NCBI GenBank assembly: GCA_020186115.1
Contig: WSYJ01000086.1
Coordinates: 434,001 to 498,000, forward strand
Direction: 5' to 3'
From: Histomonas meleagridis
Lineage: Eukaryota > Parabasalia > Tritrichomonadida > Dientamoebidae
DNA: 64,000 nucleotides
Shown: one piece after another, positions 42,587-53,169 of the stretch
Position numbering within the stretch: position 1 is the stretch's first letter
Layout: each line of letters begins with the position of its first letter
Notes under the pieces: model-generated
What the model was told of the DNA's origin: nothing
Database searches by the model: none
What the model saw: the letters and a program-made list of their open reading frames with translations, nothing else
Position numbers and translations under genes: made by a program

Positions 42587-42735
42587 TTAAACTTCAGGCG
42601 CTGGGTCTGAATTTTTGTTTTTGTTCCTTAAGACGACAATTGTGACTACTACAATCACCGCAATTAATGCACAAACTGCGGTGAGAATTACGCCATTCGA
42701 GGAATTGCTTGCTTTAGATTGTTTTTCGCCTTACG
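42587..42735 (-). pseudogene. Membrane-anchor relic of an M60-like surface peptidase
   Basis: On the minus strand a ~45-codon open piece reads a Ser/Asn linker, a transmembrane helix (LTAVCALIAVIVVVTIVVL) and RNKNKNSDPAPEV-stop. This closely parallels the end of the M60 gene at 12540-12679 (IVVVINVVLKKKKS...SDSAPEI). No peptidase domain remains. It lies downstream of the right helicase copy, just as the intact M60 gene lies downstream of the left copy. Confidence 0.7.
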
Positions 42736-42815
42736 ACAGCATACAATTATAGACAAGAAATGGTTTTATCTGTAATGCATTATGAATCATCACGTTGAAT
42801 TCAGAACAATTTGAT

Positions 42816-43011
42816 AAAGTTTTGCAAATTAATTTAATCGAATGTTTCACAAAGGAGACATCAAATTACTAAGCAAATTAACTCTTTTGCAATGATTCAA
42901 AGATATAATTAATATTTGAGAAAGTTTTGCAAATTAATTTAATCGAATGTTTCACAAAGGAGACATCAAATTACTAAGCAAATTAACTCTTTTGCAATGA
43001 TTCAAAGATAT
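42816..43011 (+). repeat. 91 bp direct duplication at the inner edge of the right block
   Basis: Units 42816-42906 and 42921-43011 appear identical and are separated by 14 bp. The second unit ends 3 bp before the inner breakpoint of the 8.4 kb block. Not seen next to the left block. Confidence 0.9.
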
Positions 43012-43222
43012 GTGCATGCGGAAGTAAGTTGGTGGGCGACTCAGCTCCACTTCTGCCGCCGATTCCAAAAACGCAGTCAAAGTTTTACTGAATTCGCATT
43101 TGCGTTCGTTCGTAATTCGAAAGTATTTATACACTTTGTGCACAGCGAATTTAAACATTGCAACGGAAATGTTCTTTATTACATCCACGCGGAGGGTGCG
43201 GCGCGTCTCTGATTCTCTTTCC

Positions 43223-46111
43223 TCAGAACGGCCTCCAGCCCGTGTCCGGCGCGTTCTCGAGCGCGATTCTTTTGTTGGGCGCCCTGCACGCCCTTGCGAA
43301 CAGAGTGTTCCACAGCTCTGATTCGATCAGCGGCCTTACGTTCGACACGACGAACAAATGTCTTCGCGCGCGCGACACAGCGACGTTTACTCTTTCGGGC
43401 GAGTCCACAAACGCCGTCTTCTTTGTCTTCGCTGTTGTTATGATAACAACTTCTCTTTCGTCGCCTTGGAACGCGTCCACGGTCGACACGTCAACAATTG
43501 TTCTCTTTCGCTGTCCGTCCACAGTCAGACCTTCGCAGATGAGTTCCACCTGCGCCTTGTAGAACGCGATCACGCCAATGTCTCTCGCACTGATGCCAGC
43601 GTCGACCAAATACTTCACAAGGTTCACCACTGTGATTGCCTCCGCTGCGTTGCAGATGCTTCCTCCTCGGTATTGCTCAGCTCCGCATTTCACATCAAAC
43701 AAACACATCGTCGGAAGGGTTTCCAGAACTGGCCTCCGGTCATCTTCGGTGACGCCGTTTTTTGACCATTCCCTTATAAAACAAACAGCTGCATATGTCA
43801 GCGATTGACGGGTGACATCTGTATTGTGTCTGCAGCATAACAGGCGGAAACCGTTTGGAGACTCGCGAGAAAAGTGGCCGCCCGTAACCGTTCGGCGCAC
43901 TTTTGCTTAACGTCGGCGGCAGTTGTAGGGGGTCCCCGGCGCAGATCAGCCGTTTACAGCCGAAGGAAATTGGGAGCAACGATACGGGCTCCGTTTGCTG
44001 CGAACACTCGTCCAAAATGACAAAAGAAAACTTTTTGTTCGACATAACGCTGAAGGACGTCGCAGCGCAAGTGGCACCTACAACTCTGACGCTGTCTATC
44101 TTGGATTTCTTTTGGTTATATTCATTTTGCGCGTTTTCTAATGCGCGTTGCACCACACTCCGCTCACTGTTATCAGTCTCCGAAATTATCAAATGCAGTT
44201 CGCTAATCGCTTCGTCGTTGCCGTGGCCGGTTACATACGGAAGAAGATTCTTTTTGATTTTTTTGACTGAGCCGACACGTGTAAAGTCCTCAAATTCGTA
44301 TTCGATTAAATTGTTCAATATGTTATCGACTGCGACGTTTGTTGACGAGGCTATGAGCACTTGGTCATCGAGGTGAAGCAGCTTTAGTATCCGGTCTATG
44401 AATATTATTATGATGGAAAGTAACTTACTTTTACCTGCGCCAAAGATTCCGTGAATTAATAACAGCGGCGTCGCAGTGTTTGGATGGAAAAAGTCAATCA
44501 CTTTCATTAACGAAAGTTTTTGATATTCATTCAAATGATACTCGTTACTAATTTCTTCGGCAATATTTCGGATTTCTTCAATTTGTTTATCATTAAGAAG
44601 AAAATCATTTGTTACTACATTTTGTTGATTGTTATTAAGTAATACAGGTAAAATTGGTAAACTACTCTCATCTAAACTAAATAATTTGGAAATGGATAAC
44701 TTCTCTGATTGGACATTAAATAAACGAATTGATGTGACTTTAATTTGCATCGGTAATTCAATTAAACGATTATTAAAAAAAGGTGTTATTTCTAAACGGT
44801 TTCTCTGGGATACCCCATACGACTCCGATACAACAAATATGGGGGAAATGTGATCTGAGAAAATCACCCACAAATCATCTTTTGAGTACTCTACATTGTC
44901 AAGTTTGTCGTCGGAAAAGTACAGCGTGTAAACGTTGTTCTTTCTGATTAATGTTGACTCGTGATAACTAATGTTACGCACATGCATAAAGTTGATGACT
45001 GTCGCAATGGACCTGACATCTCTCCTTGATGGCGTGATTATGTCCGGTTGAATTGGTTGATAAAAATTACACTGTTTACACTTGTAATAATAATTCCCTT
45101 TTTTGTCAACGTTAAATGCTGCAGGACCATGCGCTTTACAACGAGGCGCTTTGTTGGATGCAGAAAATAACGCTGCAACATACATCTTATACACTTCATT
45201 GATTTTGTAATTTAACTCATATGAAATCCCATCTAAAAAAGCGGTTTTGTAATCGTCGAGGCATTCAAATTCAAATGGAACCGTCGGAACTTTGGGAGCA
45301 AGTTTCCCGCCCCAGCTGATCGCAATGATGTTGTCTTTCGTTTGGTTGACGTCAGTTGACTCATAGCCAGTCGTCCTTTGTGGAGACTTAAAGTCAGTGT
45401 TCGGATCAACGGGGAAATCTTCGTATGAAAGGCTTTCGTCAGGGCGTTTTCGTTTGGTACCGTCTTGCATGCTTTCCTTTATCGAGCTGAGATTGGTTTC
45501 ATGCGTAAGTGTGATTTCGTTGATTGACTTGGTGACTTTAAATTGATCAAGTGGCGAAGGATTGTCTGAATAGAAGTTTAAAATCTCATCAAATGTCCGC
45601 GGTTTAACAAGAATTGTCTTGGGTGGTTCTTCTGGAACAGTATTACTGGTTGACTTGACTTTATTGGACTTGGTTGTACTTGGACATTAAGATGTGGGAC
45701 ATGGGTTCTCTCTGGGCTTTGTTTTTCTGGTGAATTTCTGGTTTGATGAAGAGGAATAGATCGAGGAGCTACAAATCTGTTAGCACCTGCTGTTCGAATT
45801 GGGCGAACTAATGTCCTTGGAGGTGGTGGAGGTGGTTCTTCCTTTTTTTCTTCGGTTGAACCTGAATCGTATGAGTCAATATTAACTATAAGTTTTCCGA
45901 CTCGAAGATCTTCACCAACTGGAGGAACTCCTTCTTCTGATTTATAAATAGAATTTTCGACGATTGTTCCTTCTAAATCTCTGATTTCAAATCTATAACG
46001 ATTTTGAAATTCTTTTGAATGTTTAATTATTGCTATACCATCATCCCACTTCTTCCTCTTTTGTGTTAGCATTTTTGTAAAGCAAACCTTTGCATGGAGT
46101 TCTTCTCCCAT
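43223..46111 (-). CDS. ZGRF1-like SF1 DNA helicase, right copy, frameshifted
   Basis: Same gene as 5651-8541. The DUF2439 part is open here from ATG 46111 (the left copy breaks there), a missing T near 45652 ends that frame, and the central part (from MQDGTKRKR at 45470) is open through the zinc finger, Walker A/B and TQYRCHP. An extra A near 43763 (A6 versus A5) shifts the last third, which is then open to the stop at 43223 (...DTGWRPF). Every lesion is a one-base homopolymer or dinucleotide-edge difference from the left copy, and none is shared. Confidence 0.85.
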
Positions 46112-46300
46112 TTACCCAGCAAAAGTGAAGTTCTCTCGAGCTATAGCATCAAGGTTCAAGCCGTCGCAATTGAATGCATAATAATCGTAGAGCTACTTCA
46201 CTCTCTTTGATAAGGCACTTTTCCTTATATTGAAAACAGCATACAACTTTTTCACATTATTTTGATCGTTTATTTTCTCGTTAATTTTAAAAAAAAAAAC

Positions 46301-46456
46301 ATGAAAAAACTTTATTTTTACAATCCCTTACTTATCAAAAAGACTGAATATAGTATACCTTTGTCTATTAAGATTAAACATGATCCTAATGAAGAAATTG
46401 ATAAAAATACAACTTATCATGAAGCAAGTTTAAGATGCTTCCACTTGCTAACATAG
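46301..46456 (+). CDS. Short ORF of unknown function, right copy
   Basis: 51 codons beginning MKKLYFYNPLLIKKTEYS and ending SLRCFHLLT. Counterpart of 5339-5461. No recognised domain. Confidence 0.3.
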   Translation: MKKLYFYNPLLIKKTEYSIPLSIKIKHDPNEEIDKNTTYHEASLRCFHLLT

Positions 46457-47073
46457 GTGTATGTATATAGAAATGTCCACATAAATATTTCTGTGGGTTT
46501 TGTCCACATAAATTTTTGTTTCCATTACAAAATTCTAATATAAGCCTGAGATTTATACCACCATACGAGAAATTCCCATGAAGTTCAAAAAAAGGTTTAG
46601 AAACATCCTCTTTCCTTTAATAGCTTATACTTCAATGTTATATTAATACTTGAAATCATTATTCGCGTAAATTGAGGTAGGTATATAATGCGGTCGGGAC
46701 GATCCCAAGGACCCTAGGGATGATAATAAAACATAATAATTTCTCCGATTTTTTATTTTGTACACAAACAATTAATAGAATTTTTTGATAATTCCATTCG
46801 AATTTCAATCCCAATTACTGAAAATAAGCAACCACCGTTAAATCAAAATGTTCATTATTTAGAAATAGTTTTAAGTTATGAATTGTAATGTAAATTTGGA
46901 CGATGGTATGAATCATACATCTATGAGTCATGAAATGATGAAATTAATCGTACATTATTGAATAATGTAATGGTTAAAAACCAACATAAAAACGAAACAA
47001 CACAGACCGCATTCGATTTAAAGCCAGATCATTTTCAAGGACACTTAAATTATAATAAACAAATAAATTATGT
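46457..47073. other. Spacer with GC-rich motif, right copy
   Basis: Mirror of 4689-5338. 46675-46720 contains the GC-rich motif (minus strand CCGACCGCATTATATACCT) beside CCCTAGGG. No gene recognised. Confidence 0.5.
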
Positions 47074-47280
47074 TTATTTATTTTCTTTTTCATAACGTGA
47101 TACATATATTTCACTATTTTGTCTTAAAGCTGAAAATGGGATTGGTTTCTTAAATATAATTGTATTTGTAAATGATACTTTTTTATGTTTCCCTATATCT
47201 TTTAGATTTGTAATTTCAGGAATATTCAACCTATTTTTGCTGTGATAGGTTACTATAACCTTATGTTTATAATTCGACAT
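47074..47280 (-). CDS. 68-residue ORF of the capsid-like module, right copy
   Basis: Identical in length to 4482-4688 with one Lys-to-Arg difference. Basic, no known domain. Confidence 0.45.
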   Translation of the reverse strand: MSNYKHKVIVTYHSKNRLNIPEITNLKDIGKHKKVSFTNTIIFKKPIPFSALRQNSEIYVSRYEKENK

Positions 47281-47333
47281 TTATAAAAAATGATTTAAAT
47301 TTTATTAAATAACAATGAATTTTTTGGAACTAA

Positions 47334-47388
47334 ACTATGACAAATGGGATGCAGGCGTCCTTAAAAAACGCCTGGGATTCGGCATAGT
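47334..47388. repeat. 55 bp palindrome, right copy
   Basis: Same imperfect inverted repeat as 4375-4429; arms pair ACTATGACAAAT with the reverse of ATTCGGCATAGT and AGGCGT with ACGCCT. Confidence 0.6.
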
Positions 47389-47433
47389 GTAGTTTCAAAT
47401 ATTCAAAACAATATATATATATATAATATTTCA

Positions 47434-47703
47434 TTATGACTTTTGACCAACTAGTGCATTTGCTACACCATCTATAACAGGTGAGAATTTATCTGCTATT
47501 TTAATTTCTTTTGCAATAGCACCTGCATGTCCAGGTTAATTTTCAATTCCAAATATCTTACCTACTGTATTTACAACAGGTTTGGCTACTTTATTCCAAA
47601 CATTACCTATAAATCTTCCAACTAATATAATAATTTGATCTCTGATTCAAGCACCTGTATTTTTAAATCCATTTTTAATTTTGTTCCATAAATTCCAAGC
47701 GAT
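47434..47703 (-). pseudogene. Small amphipathic ORF remnant, second (right copy)
   Basis: Counterpart of 4062-4329. It shares the internal TAA and has an additional TGA in place of a Trp codon, so this copy is more decayed. Confidence 0.3.
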
Positions 47704-47735
47704 AAATAATAATAAAAATTAATTATTAATTTTAT

Positions 47736-48008
47736 TTATTGATAAAATATGGGATGTATCTTATCATTCGCTTCATTACCTATATTTTTAAACGATGGGA
47801 TTATTTTATCACCGATTTCGAATATTTTATCCACAGGTAACTTTTTAAGAAATTTTATTTTATTAATGTCTTCTATATGTTGTTTAGCAAATTCATAACC
47901 TTTCACAATATTAGGACTAATTTTTGTGAATCCTTCTTTCACTTTATTAAGTAAAGATCCTATTTTCTTTATTCCGTTTTTAATTTTATTCCAAACATTT
48001 CAGCCCAT
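47736..48008 (-). pseudogene. Small Lys/Ile-rich ORF remnant (right copy)
   Basis: Counterpart of 3753-4027, open for 68 codons from 47942 and extendable upstream to 48008 past one TGA (KIKNGIKKIGSLLNKVKEGF). Possibly a minor virion protein of a Maverick-like element; context only. Confidence 0.35.
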
Positions 48009-48043
48009 TTAAAAATTATGAAAAAAATATTATCATTTTATCA

Positions 48044-48388
48044 ATGTATGATAATAATACGCAATTCAATGATGAACAATATGATCAAATTAATGTTGGA
48101 GTTTATTTTGATCGTCTTATAGATTTAATTGCTAAAAATGACCGTACTCTTTTTTTTATTATAAGAACTGAAAATTGTAATGATCAAAATGCTCCTTTTA
48201 ATCAATCTCAAGAAACTAGATTAATAATTACTCATGGTGATCATATGATTTCACAAATAATTGAAGGTTTTATTTATTTTAAAATTAGAATAACTATACA
48301 ATTATCAAAAGCTATTAATTCTAGTAATTTACAAGATCCTGAGAATTTAGCTAAAATGAAGCTTGATCAAAAACGATATCCCACCTAA
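48044..48388 (+). pseudogene. Capsid-like ORF truncated by the Tc1-like insertion, right copy
   Basis: 114 codons; C-terminal codons come from the transposon end. Differs from the left copy at about eleven positions, clustered in the first half. Without the element, the frame would run 12 codons on to a stop and the next ORF (49635) would follow 20 bp or so later. Confidence 0.5.
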
Positions 48389-49588
48389 TTGAATGGATAC
48401 TGTTTATAATTAATCGTTCCATGGAATCTGAGTTTAAGATGATGAGTCAATGTATGATTTAGAGGCGCCTAGAAGTGATACAGCTAATTTCACAGGGAAA
48501 AAATAACTTCGAGATCGAGAGAGAAACAGGTCATTGCAGAAAATTTGTTCGAATGGTTAGCAATGAATTATTGAATAATTCTGTTTTACACCAAAATTCT
48601 CATATTGGAAGACCTTCCATCATTTACTCGGAATTAACGGATAAGGTCAACAATATGACTATTAATAACAGGAGAATGGGAACCTGAACGATAGCTGATC
48701 TGTTATCAGAAGAAAATAAAATTAGTTATGGCACAGTGTACAAAGTAAGAAAGAGCCTTGGGTTTAATTATTTGCCGCCAAAGGAAACGTTCTTGCTTAC
48801 CAATGATCAAAAACAAAAGCGAATAAGTTTTTCTCAATATCACATTCAACAAAATACAAACTGGAAAAATGTTTTATTTGTTGATAGATCCTGTTTTTAC
48901 TTAGACAACAACCATCGCTGGTTGTGGAGAAGAAGAGGCGAAATCTGTTCGGATGTTTTTCGGAAAAAAACTAAATTCACCCCAAAGGTTATGATCTTTG
49001 GTGGAATAAGTTCAAATTATAAACACCACTTATTGCAATCAGAGGGAACATTGATTCTGAAGTATACATTCACGAATGCATCGAACGTTCTGACTTGATA
49101 CGAGGAATGAATAACGTATATGATGAAGGATGGGGGACCCTACTCCAAGATGGAGCAAGTTCACACACAAGCAAAAAAGAATGGAATATTTGAAAAGTCG
49201 ATGCAATGTTCTTGAGAACTGGCCAACAAATTATCCTGACTTGAATGTCATAGAGAACTTGTGGTCAATACTAAAGAAAAGAGTGGCAGAGTTACAGCCC
49301 CAATTTATTGATGAATTGATTAATGCTATATTCGAGGTTTGGAATTCAATTGATGAAAACTTGATTAAGAACCTTGTCGATTCGATGCCAAACAGGCTGA
49401 ACAATATAATTATACGCCAAGGAGAGCCCAACGGATACTAAGAGTCTGCAATTCATATATTCATATATGTGACATGATCGTAAGTAAACATTTCAAATAA
49501 GTGTTAAAAAAAGAAGTACCACTACCTATTCAATATTCTTATGATTTGATTTAAAATGGTGGGTTATCGTTTTTGATCAAGCTTTATT
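48354..49588 (+). mobile_element. Tc1/mariner-type DNA transposon (DD34E), right copy
   Basis: 1235 bp between TA dinucleotides (48352-48353, 49589-49590), with the same terminal inverted repeats as the left copy. Confidence 0.85.
48439..49441 (+). pseudogene. Tc1-like DDE transposase, broken (right copy)
   Basis: The helix-turn-helix part (to 48687), the central part (48736-49098) and the C-terminal part (49130-49441) lie in separate frames, with stops at 48460, 48685 and ~49096. The first catalytic motif reads VDRS (VDES in the left copy); QDGASSHTS is out of frame; PDLNVIENLW is retained. Not functional. Confidence 0.85.
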
Positions 49589-49634
49589 TACAGGTTTTAA
49601 GAGAACTAATCAATTATTAGATTAATTACAAATT

Positions 49635-50003
49635 ATGTCTAATAATATTCCTACTGGTTATCAACAAAATGAATGTTGTCGTGAAGGTTATTGTTATTCT
49701 ACAATTAAACCTTATGCTGAAAAGAAAACTAGGAAATATACACATTCTTTATATGAAAATCTTTCAGAATATTCTCGATCTGTTTGTGATACTTATGTTG
49801 ATTTAAATACAATTGCAGATGGAAATAAACATGATATCGAATTTGAAATGAAATTTTTATTTGAAGATATATTAGCTTTACAAGCATTTGATTTATATCC
49901 AAATGATTTAGTTGGTGATATTGAATTAGAATTTTATGTTGAACAAAATGATTTAGTTTGGTGTCAAGTAGATCTGATAATGATTAAAAATCAAATATTG
50001 TAG
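49635..50003 (+). CDS. Capsid-like (jelly-roll-like) ORF, right copy
   Basis: 122 codons, identical in protein sequence to 1768-2136. See there for the basis of the capsid inference. Confidence 0.4.
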   Translation: MSNNIPTGYQQNECCREGYCYSTIKPYAEKKTRKYTHSLYENLSEYSRSVCDTYVDLNTIADGNKHDIEFEMKFLFEDILALQAFDLYPNDLVGDIELEFYVEQNDLVWCQVDLIMIKNQIL

Positions 50004-50403
50004 AAAATTCAATTTAACGCAATCAAAGTTTTCATCATCATTCAAGTGATATAACACACTAAATTTTTTGTTTTCATATGGAAAAGCTTATACAAAATTT
50101 ATAAGTGGTTCTTTGAATTCTTTAATTAAATTCGTGAAAAAAAATTGCCAAAAAAATTCAATTTTTTGTTCTTCGCTCTGAAAAAGCAAATTTTAGAAAT
50201 GATCATTGAATATTGAGGGGATTTGTCAGGCTTGTTCGTCGATCTTTTCTGAATAATTTGGCATTTTACTAAAAAATATGAACAATGATCAACAAAGCCA
50301 AAAATCTTATGTTTGAAACATCCAAAAATCAATGATGTCATTCTTGTTTATACAATTTAATATTGGTTTTCATTATATTTGTCGAACTTACTTTGTAATT
50401 TTT
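50004..50403. other. AT-rich spacer, right copy
   Basis: Mirror of 1369-1767; no gene recognised. Confidence 0.5.
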
Positions 50404-51654
50404 ATGAAAATATTTTATTCACTTCATATTTATTTATATTTATTTATATCTTATCTGATTTCTAAATTAATTTTAATTTCAATGATTTCTTTATTTTTCA
50501 ACCTATCATTAAGTGATCAATTAATTAATGGTATACTATATTTAGATAGTTATGAAAACAGCTATCCTACCTATAATAATAATCCTTCAATGAGAGTGTA
50601 AATGGTTTAGTTATTAATAGTGGAGGAATCACAACAATCACTGCACATTATAGTTCCCTCAGATGTAACTAACATACTGGATTATGCATTTTCTAATAAC
50701 ACTTATTTGGAATCAATTACATTCAGTGGTCCTATTAGAAATGGCACCGGTAATTATGTTTTCTCTGGCTGTACATCATTGAAAAGTATATCACTTCCAA
50801 GTGGTTGCACTTATTATTCTTATGGCATTTGTCAAGGATGCACTTCATTAACTGAAATTGATTTCAGTCATTGTGAATATATAAGGTCTAATGCATTTGC
50901 CCAATGCACATCACTTAAAACATTAAATCTTCAAAACATTGATGTCTATCAAGATGCTTTTATTCGTTGTACGTCATAGGATACATTAGTTATAGTAACT
51001 GATTACTATATTGGCGCAGGTGCATTTGCATATTGTTCAAAAGTTTGAAAAGTGTATCACTGACATTTTCAGGCTCCAAAATCAATTCGAATGCATTTTT
51101 GGATTGTACCTCATTAGAAAATGTGACTTTCCAGACAGATACATTAGAAACTTTGTGTGAGGCTGGATTTAGAGGTTGTTCAAGTTTGAAATCCATTACA
51201 CTTCCGGATAGTTTGACTACAATAGAGCTATCTGTGTTTTTTACAATGTACATCATTAGAAACAGTAATGATTGGATCCAAAGAAATTGGTGAAAGTGCA
51301 TTTAATGGATGCTCTAATCTTCAGTATATATATTATAATGGTACCACAGAACCAAGTACAATCGGAGAAAATGCATTTGCAGGTGTTAAAACAACATATA
51401 TTATGGTATTAAATAATTATGAAGGAAGTCCAACAATTGGCACTTTGAATACATATAAAGGAATTGTTCAGGAATGTATGCCAACACCGTCAGAGTCACC
51501 AACTGAATCACCAACACCAGCACCACCAGAAACGGACACACCACATCCAGAAACAGAAACAGAAGAAACAGAGTCTACAGATAGCAACAGATTTAGGACC
51601 ACTGTAACGTATTCCATTGTGATGTTAATTCTGTCAATTGTCTTAATATTATAA
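50404..51654 (+). pseudogene. BspA-like leucine-rich repeat surface protein, fuller copy
   Basis: An N-terminal hydrophobic signal segment (MKIFYSLHIYLYLFISYLIS) and a short linker precede about nine TpLRR units (FSGCTSLKSISLP, FAQCTSLKTLNLQ, FRGCSSLKSITLP, FNGCSNLQYIYY). A Pro/Thr/Glu stalk (PTESPTPAPPETDTPHPET) and a C-terminal transmembrane helix (TYSIVMLILSIVLIL) follow. Such proteins sit on the trichomonad surface and are proposed adhesins. The frame shifts at ~50595-50660, ~51030 and the T6 run at ~51240 (T5 in the left copy), and a TAG at 50977-50979 is shared with the left copy. Confidence 0.75.
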
Positions 51655-53169
51655 GGTAAGTAATAAACCTTAAAATATTAATAATATTTTGCGAGAACAT
51701 TTTTATTATAAATTATTATCATTTCAGAACCAGATGAATTTTCTGTACGATTTGCTTCATACTTCGATTTTATAACAAACTGAAAAATTTTTTTTTGAAC
51801 AATCGTTTTTTGCTACAGACAAACCTCGTCAATTTTAGTCGAAACAAATAAATTTAGATGTCATTTTTAATAAGACAACCATCATTTCCTTCACAGTACT
51901 GAAACGAGCAACGTAATCCAAATACGTCTATTACGATAATGGGCATTCAAATTTTTGAACGAATCGTATGGCATTCAAAAATCATTTTGATATTTGTAGC
52001 AAGTGAAGCGAGCCAACTTATGGATCTGGAGGGGTCGGGAGCAATCTGGGGACCCAGATTGCTCCCGACCCCTCCCGACCGCACCATATACCTACCTATA
52101 TATATTTATAAGCTCAAATTTGGGCTTTATGATACATGTAATTTATAACTGCATCTTGATTTGAATACTGAGGCTGAATTACTATATTAATAATTGGTAT
52201 TTATTATTATATTTTTAATATTAATCAATACCGAATGTTAAATGATGAAAATATATAAAAAAACAACAATAAAGTAATAAGAGGGAAGATAGAGATAAAA
52301 ATATTAAAATAATCAAATGAAACCAGGATCAATAGAAATAAATGATTGTAATAAGATATAATGCGAGAATCTATGCACGTTATTACACACATACAGTTTC
52401 ATTTGTGCTACTTCGTAGCACCATTTTATTGTGGTCTGTTTCACAAGCAAGCAATATATAATTTGCTAAAACGAAAAATTTTGTTTAGCATTTTGTCAAT
52501 CAAACATATAATTTACAACAAAACTTATATACAAATTACACATATAAACATATCTTATTCCACAAAGCTAAAACTAAAACATGTATTTTTAACACAAATT
52601 TTTGTTAATTTGACATATATATTCACATCAAATTATCGGCAAAAAGCTGAAACAAATTATTTTCAAAATTTAAAACCCCCATTTCCACCATGCACAACCT
52701 GCACATAATATTTTTACGATAAAACACACAGCACAACTACATGGGCCCTTATGGCCAACGCCCCTGGTCCCCTTCGTTGTGATTGTTATAATATTATTTT
52801 CATTATGTTCGTCAACTTTTTTACTTTTTTTATAACATGTTACGAAACTTCTGAATTACGTCATGGAAGAAATATTTTCACAAAATTGTTTAGTTTTAAG
52901 TCGCGTTAATGCCACGTGTTTTTAAAATCATCTTTCTTTTCCTAACTCAAGATTAACATGATATTTTAGATTACCCTTCTTTAGTTAAATCAAGACATAA
53001 TTTAAAATGTTTTGATCACGATGACTGATTTATCTATAGATAATTTATTTGAATATCTAATTAGATAGATACCTCTAATTAAGTATACATTAAAAAATCT
53101 TGAAAAACTAAATTTTCTTTAAATATAATATTTGATCAAAAACAATATAAATTACATATTAAAAACAAT
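51655..53169. other. Gene-free region with GC-rich hairpin
   Basis: No credible gene. Two GC-rich islands stand out in AT-rich DNA: the perfect hairpin at 52028-52075 and 52741-52781 (GGGCCCTTATGGCCAACGCC). The rest is AT-rich. Confidence 0.5.
52028..52075. repeat. Perfect 23 bp inverted repeat with 2-nt loop
   Basis: Arms 52028-52050 and 52053-52075 (GGAGGGGTCGGGAGCAATCT...) are perfect reverse complements separated by GA. GC content is far above the surroundings. Directly after it comes CCGACCGCACCATATACCT, shared with 5067 and 46690. It could form a cruciform or a very stable RNA hairpin. Confidence 0.9.

Larger units (their letters stand above)
43015..51427 (-). repeat. 8.4 kb inverted duplication, right copy
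   Basis: Reverse complement of 346-8749. It ends at 51427 inside the BspA stalk coding region, which here continues intact to its stop, so this side is the more complete one for that gene. Confidence 0.95.

Noticed and set aside
43100-43808. Several long plus-strand ORFs opposite the right helicase copy (and their mirrors at 7958-8664 minus)
   Set aside because: They are antisense shadows in a GC-rich coding region; the helicase motifs on the other strand are unambiguous.
46050-46075. CTAACACAAAAG (minus strand) in the helicase gene as an intron end
   Set aside because: The surrounding residues read as a normal DUF2439 segment without splicing.
51939-52148. 69-codon ORF across the GC-rich hairpin
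   Set aside because: The palindrome itself creates the open frame; no protein character.
52361-52708. 115-codon ORF in the gene-free region
   Set aside because: Composition of AT-rich noncoding DNA; no homology or promoter motif.
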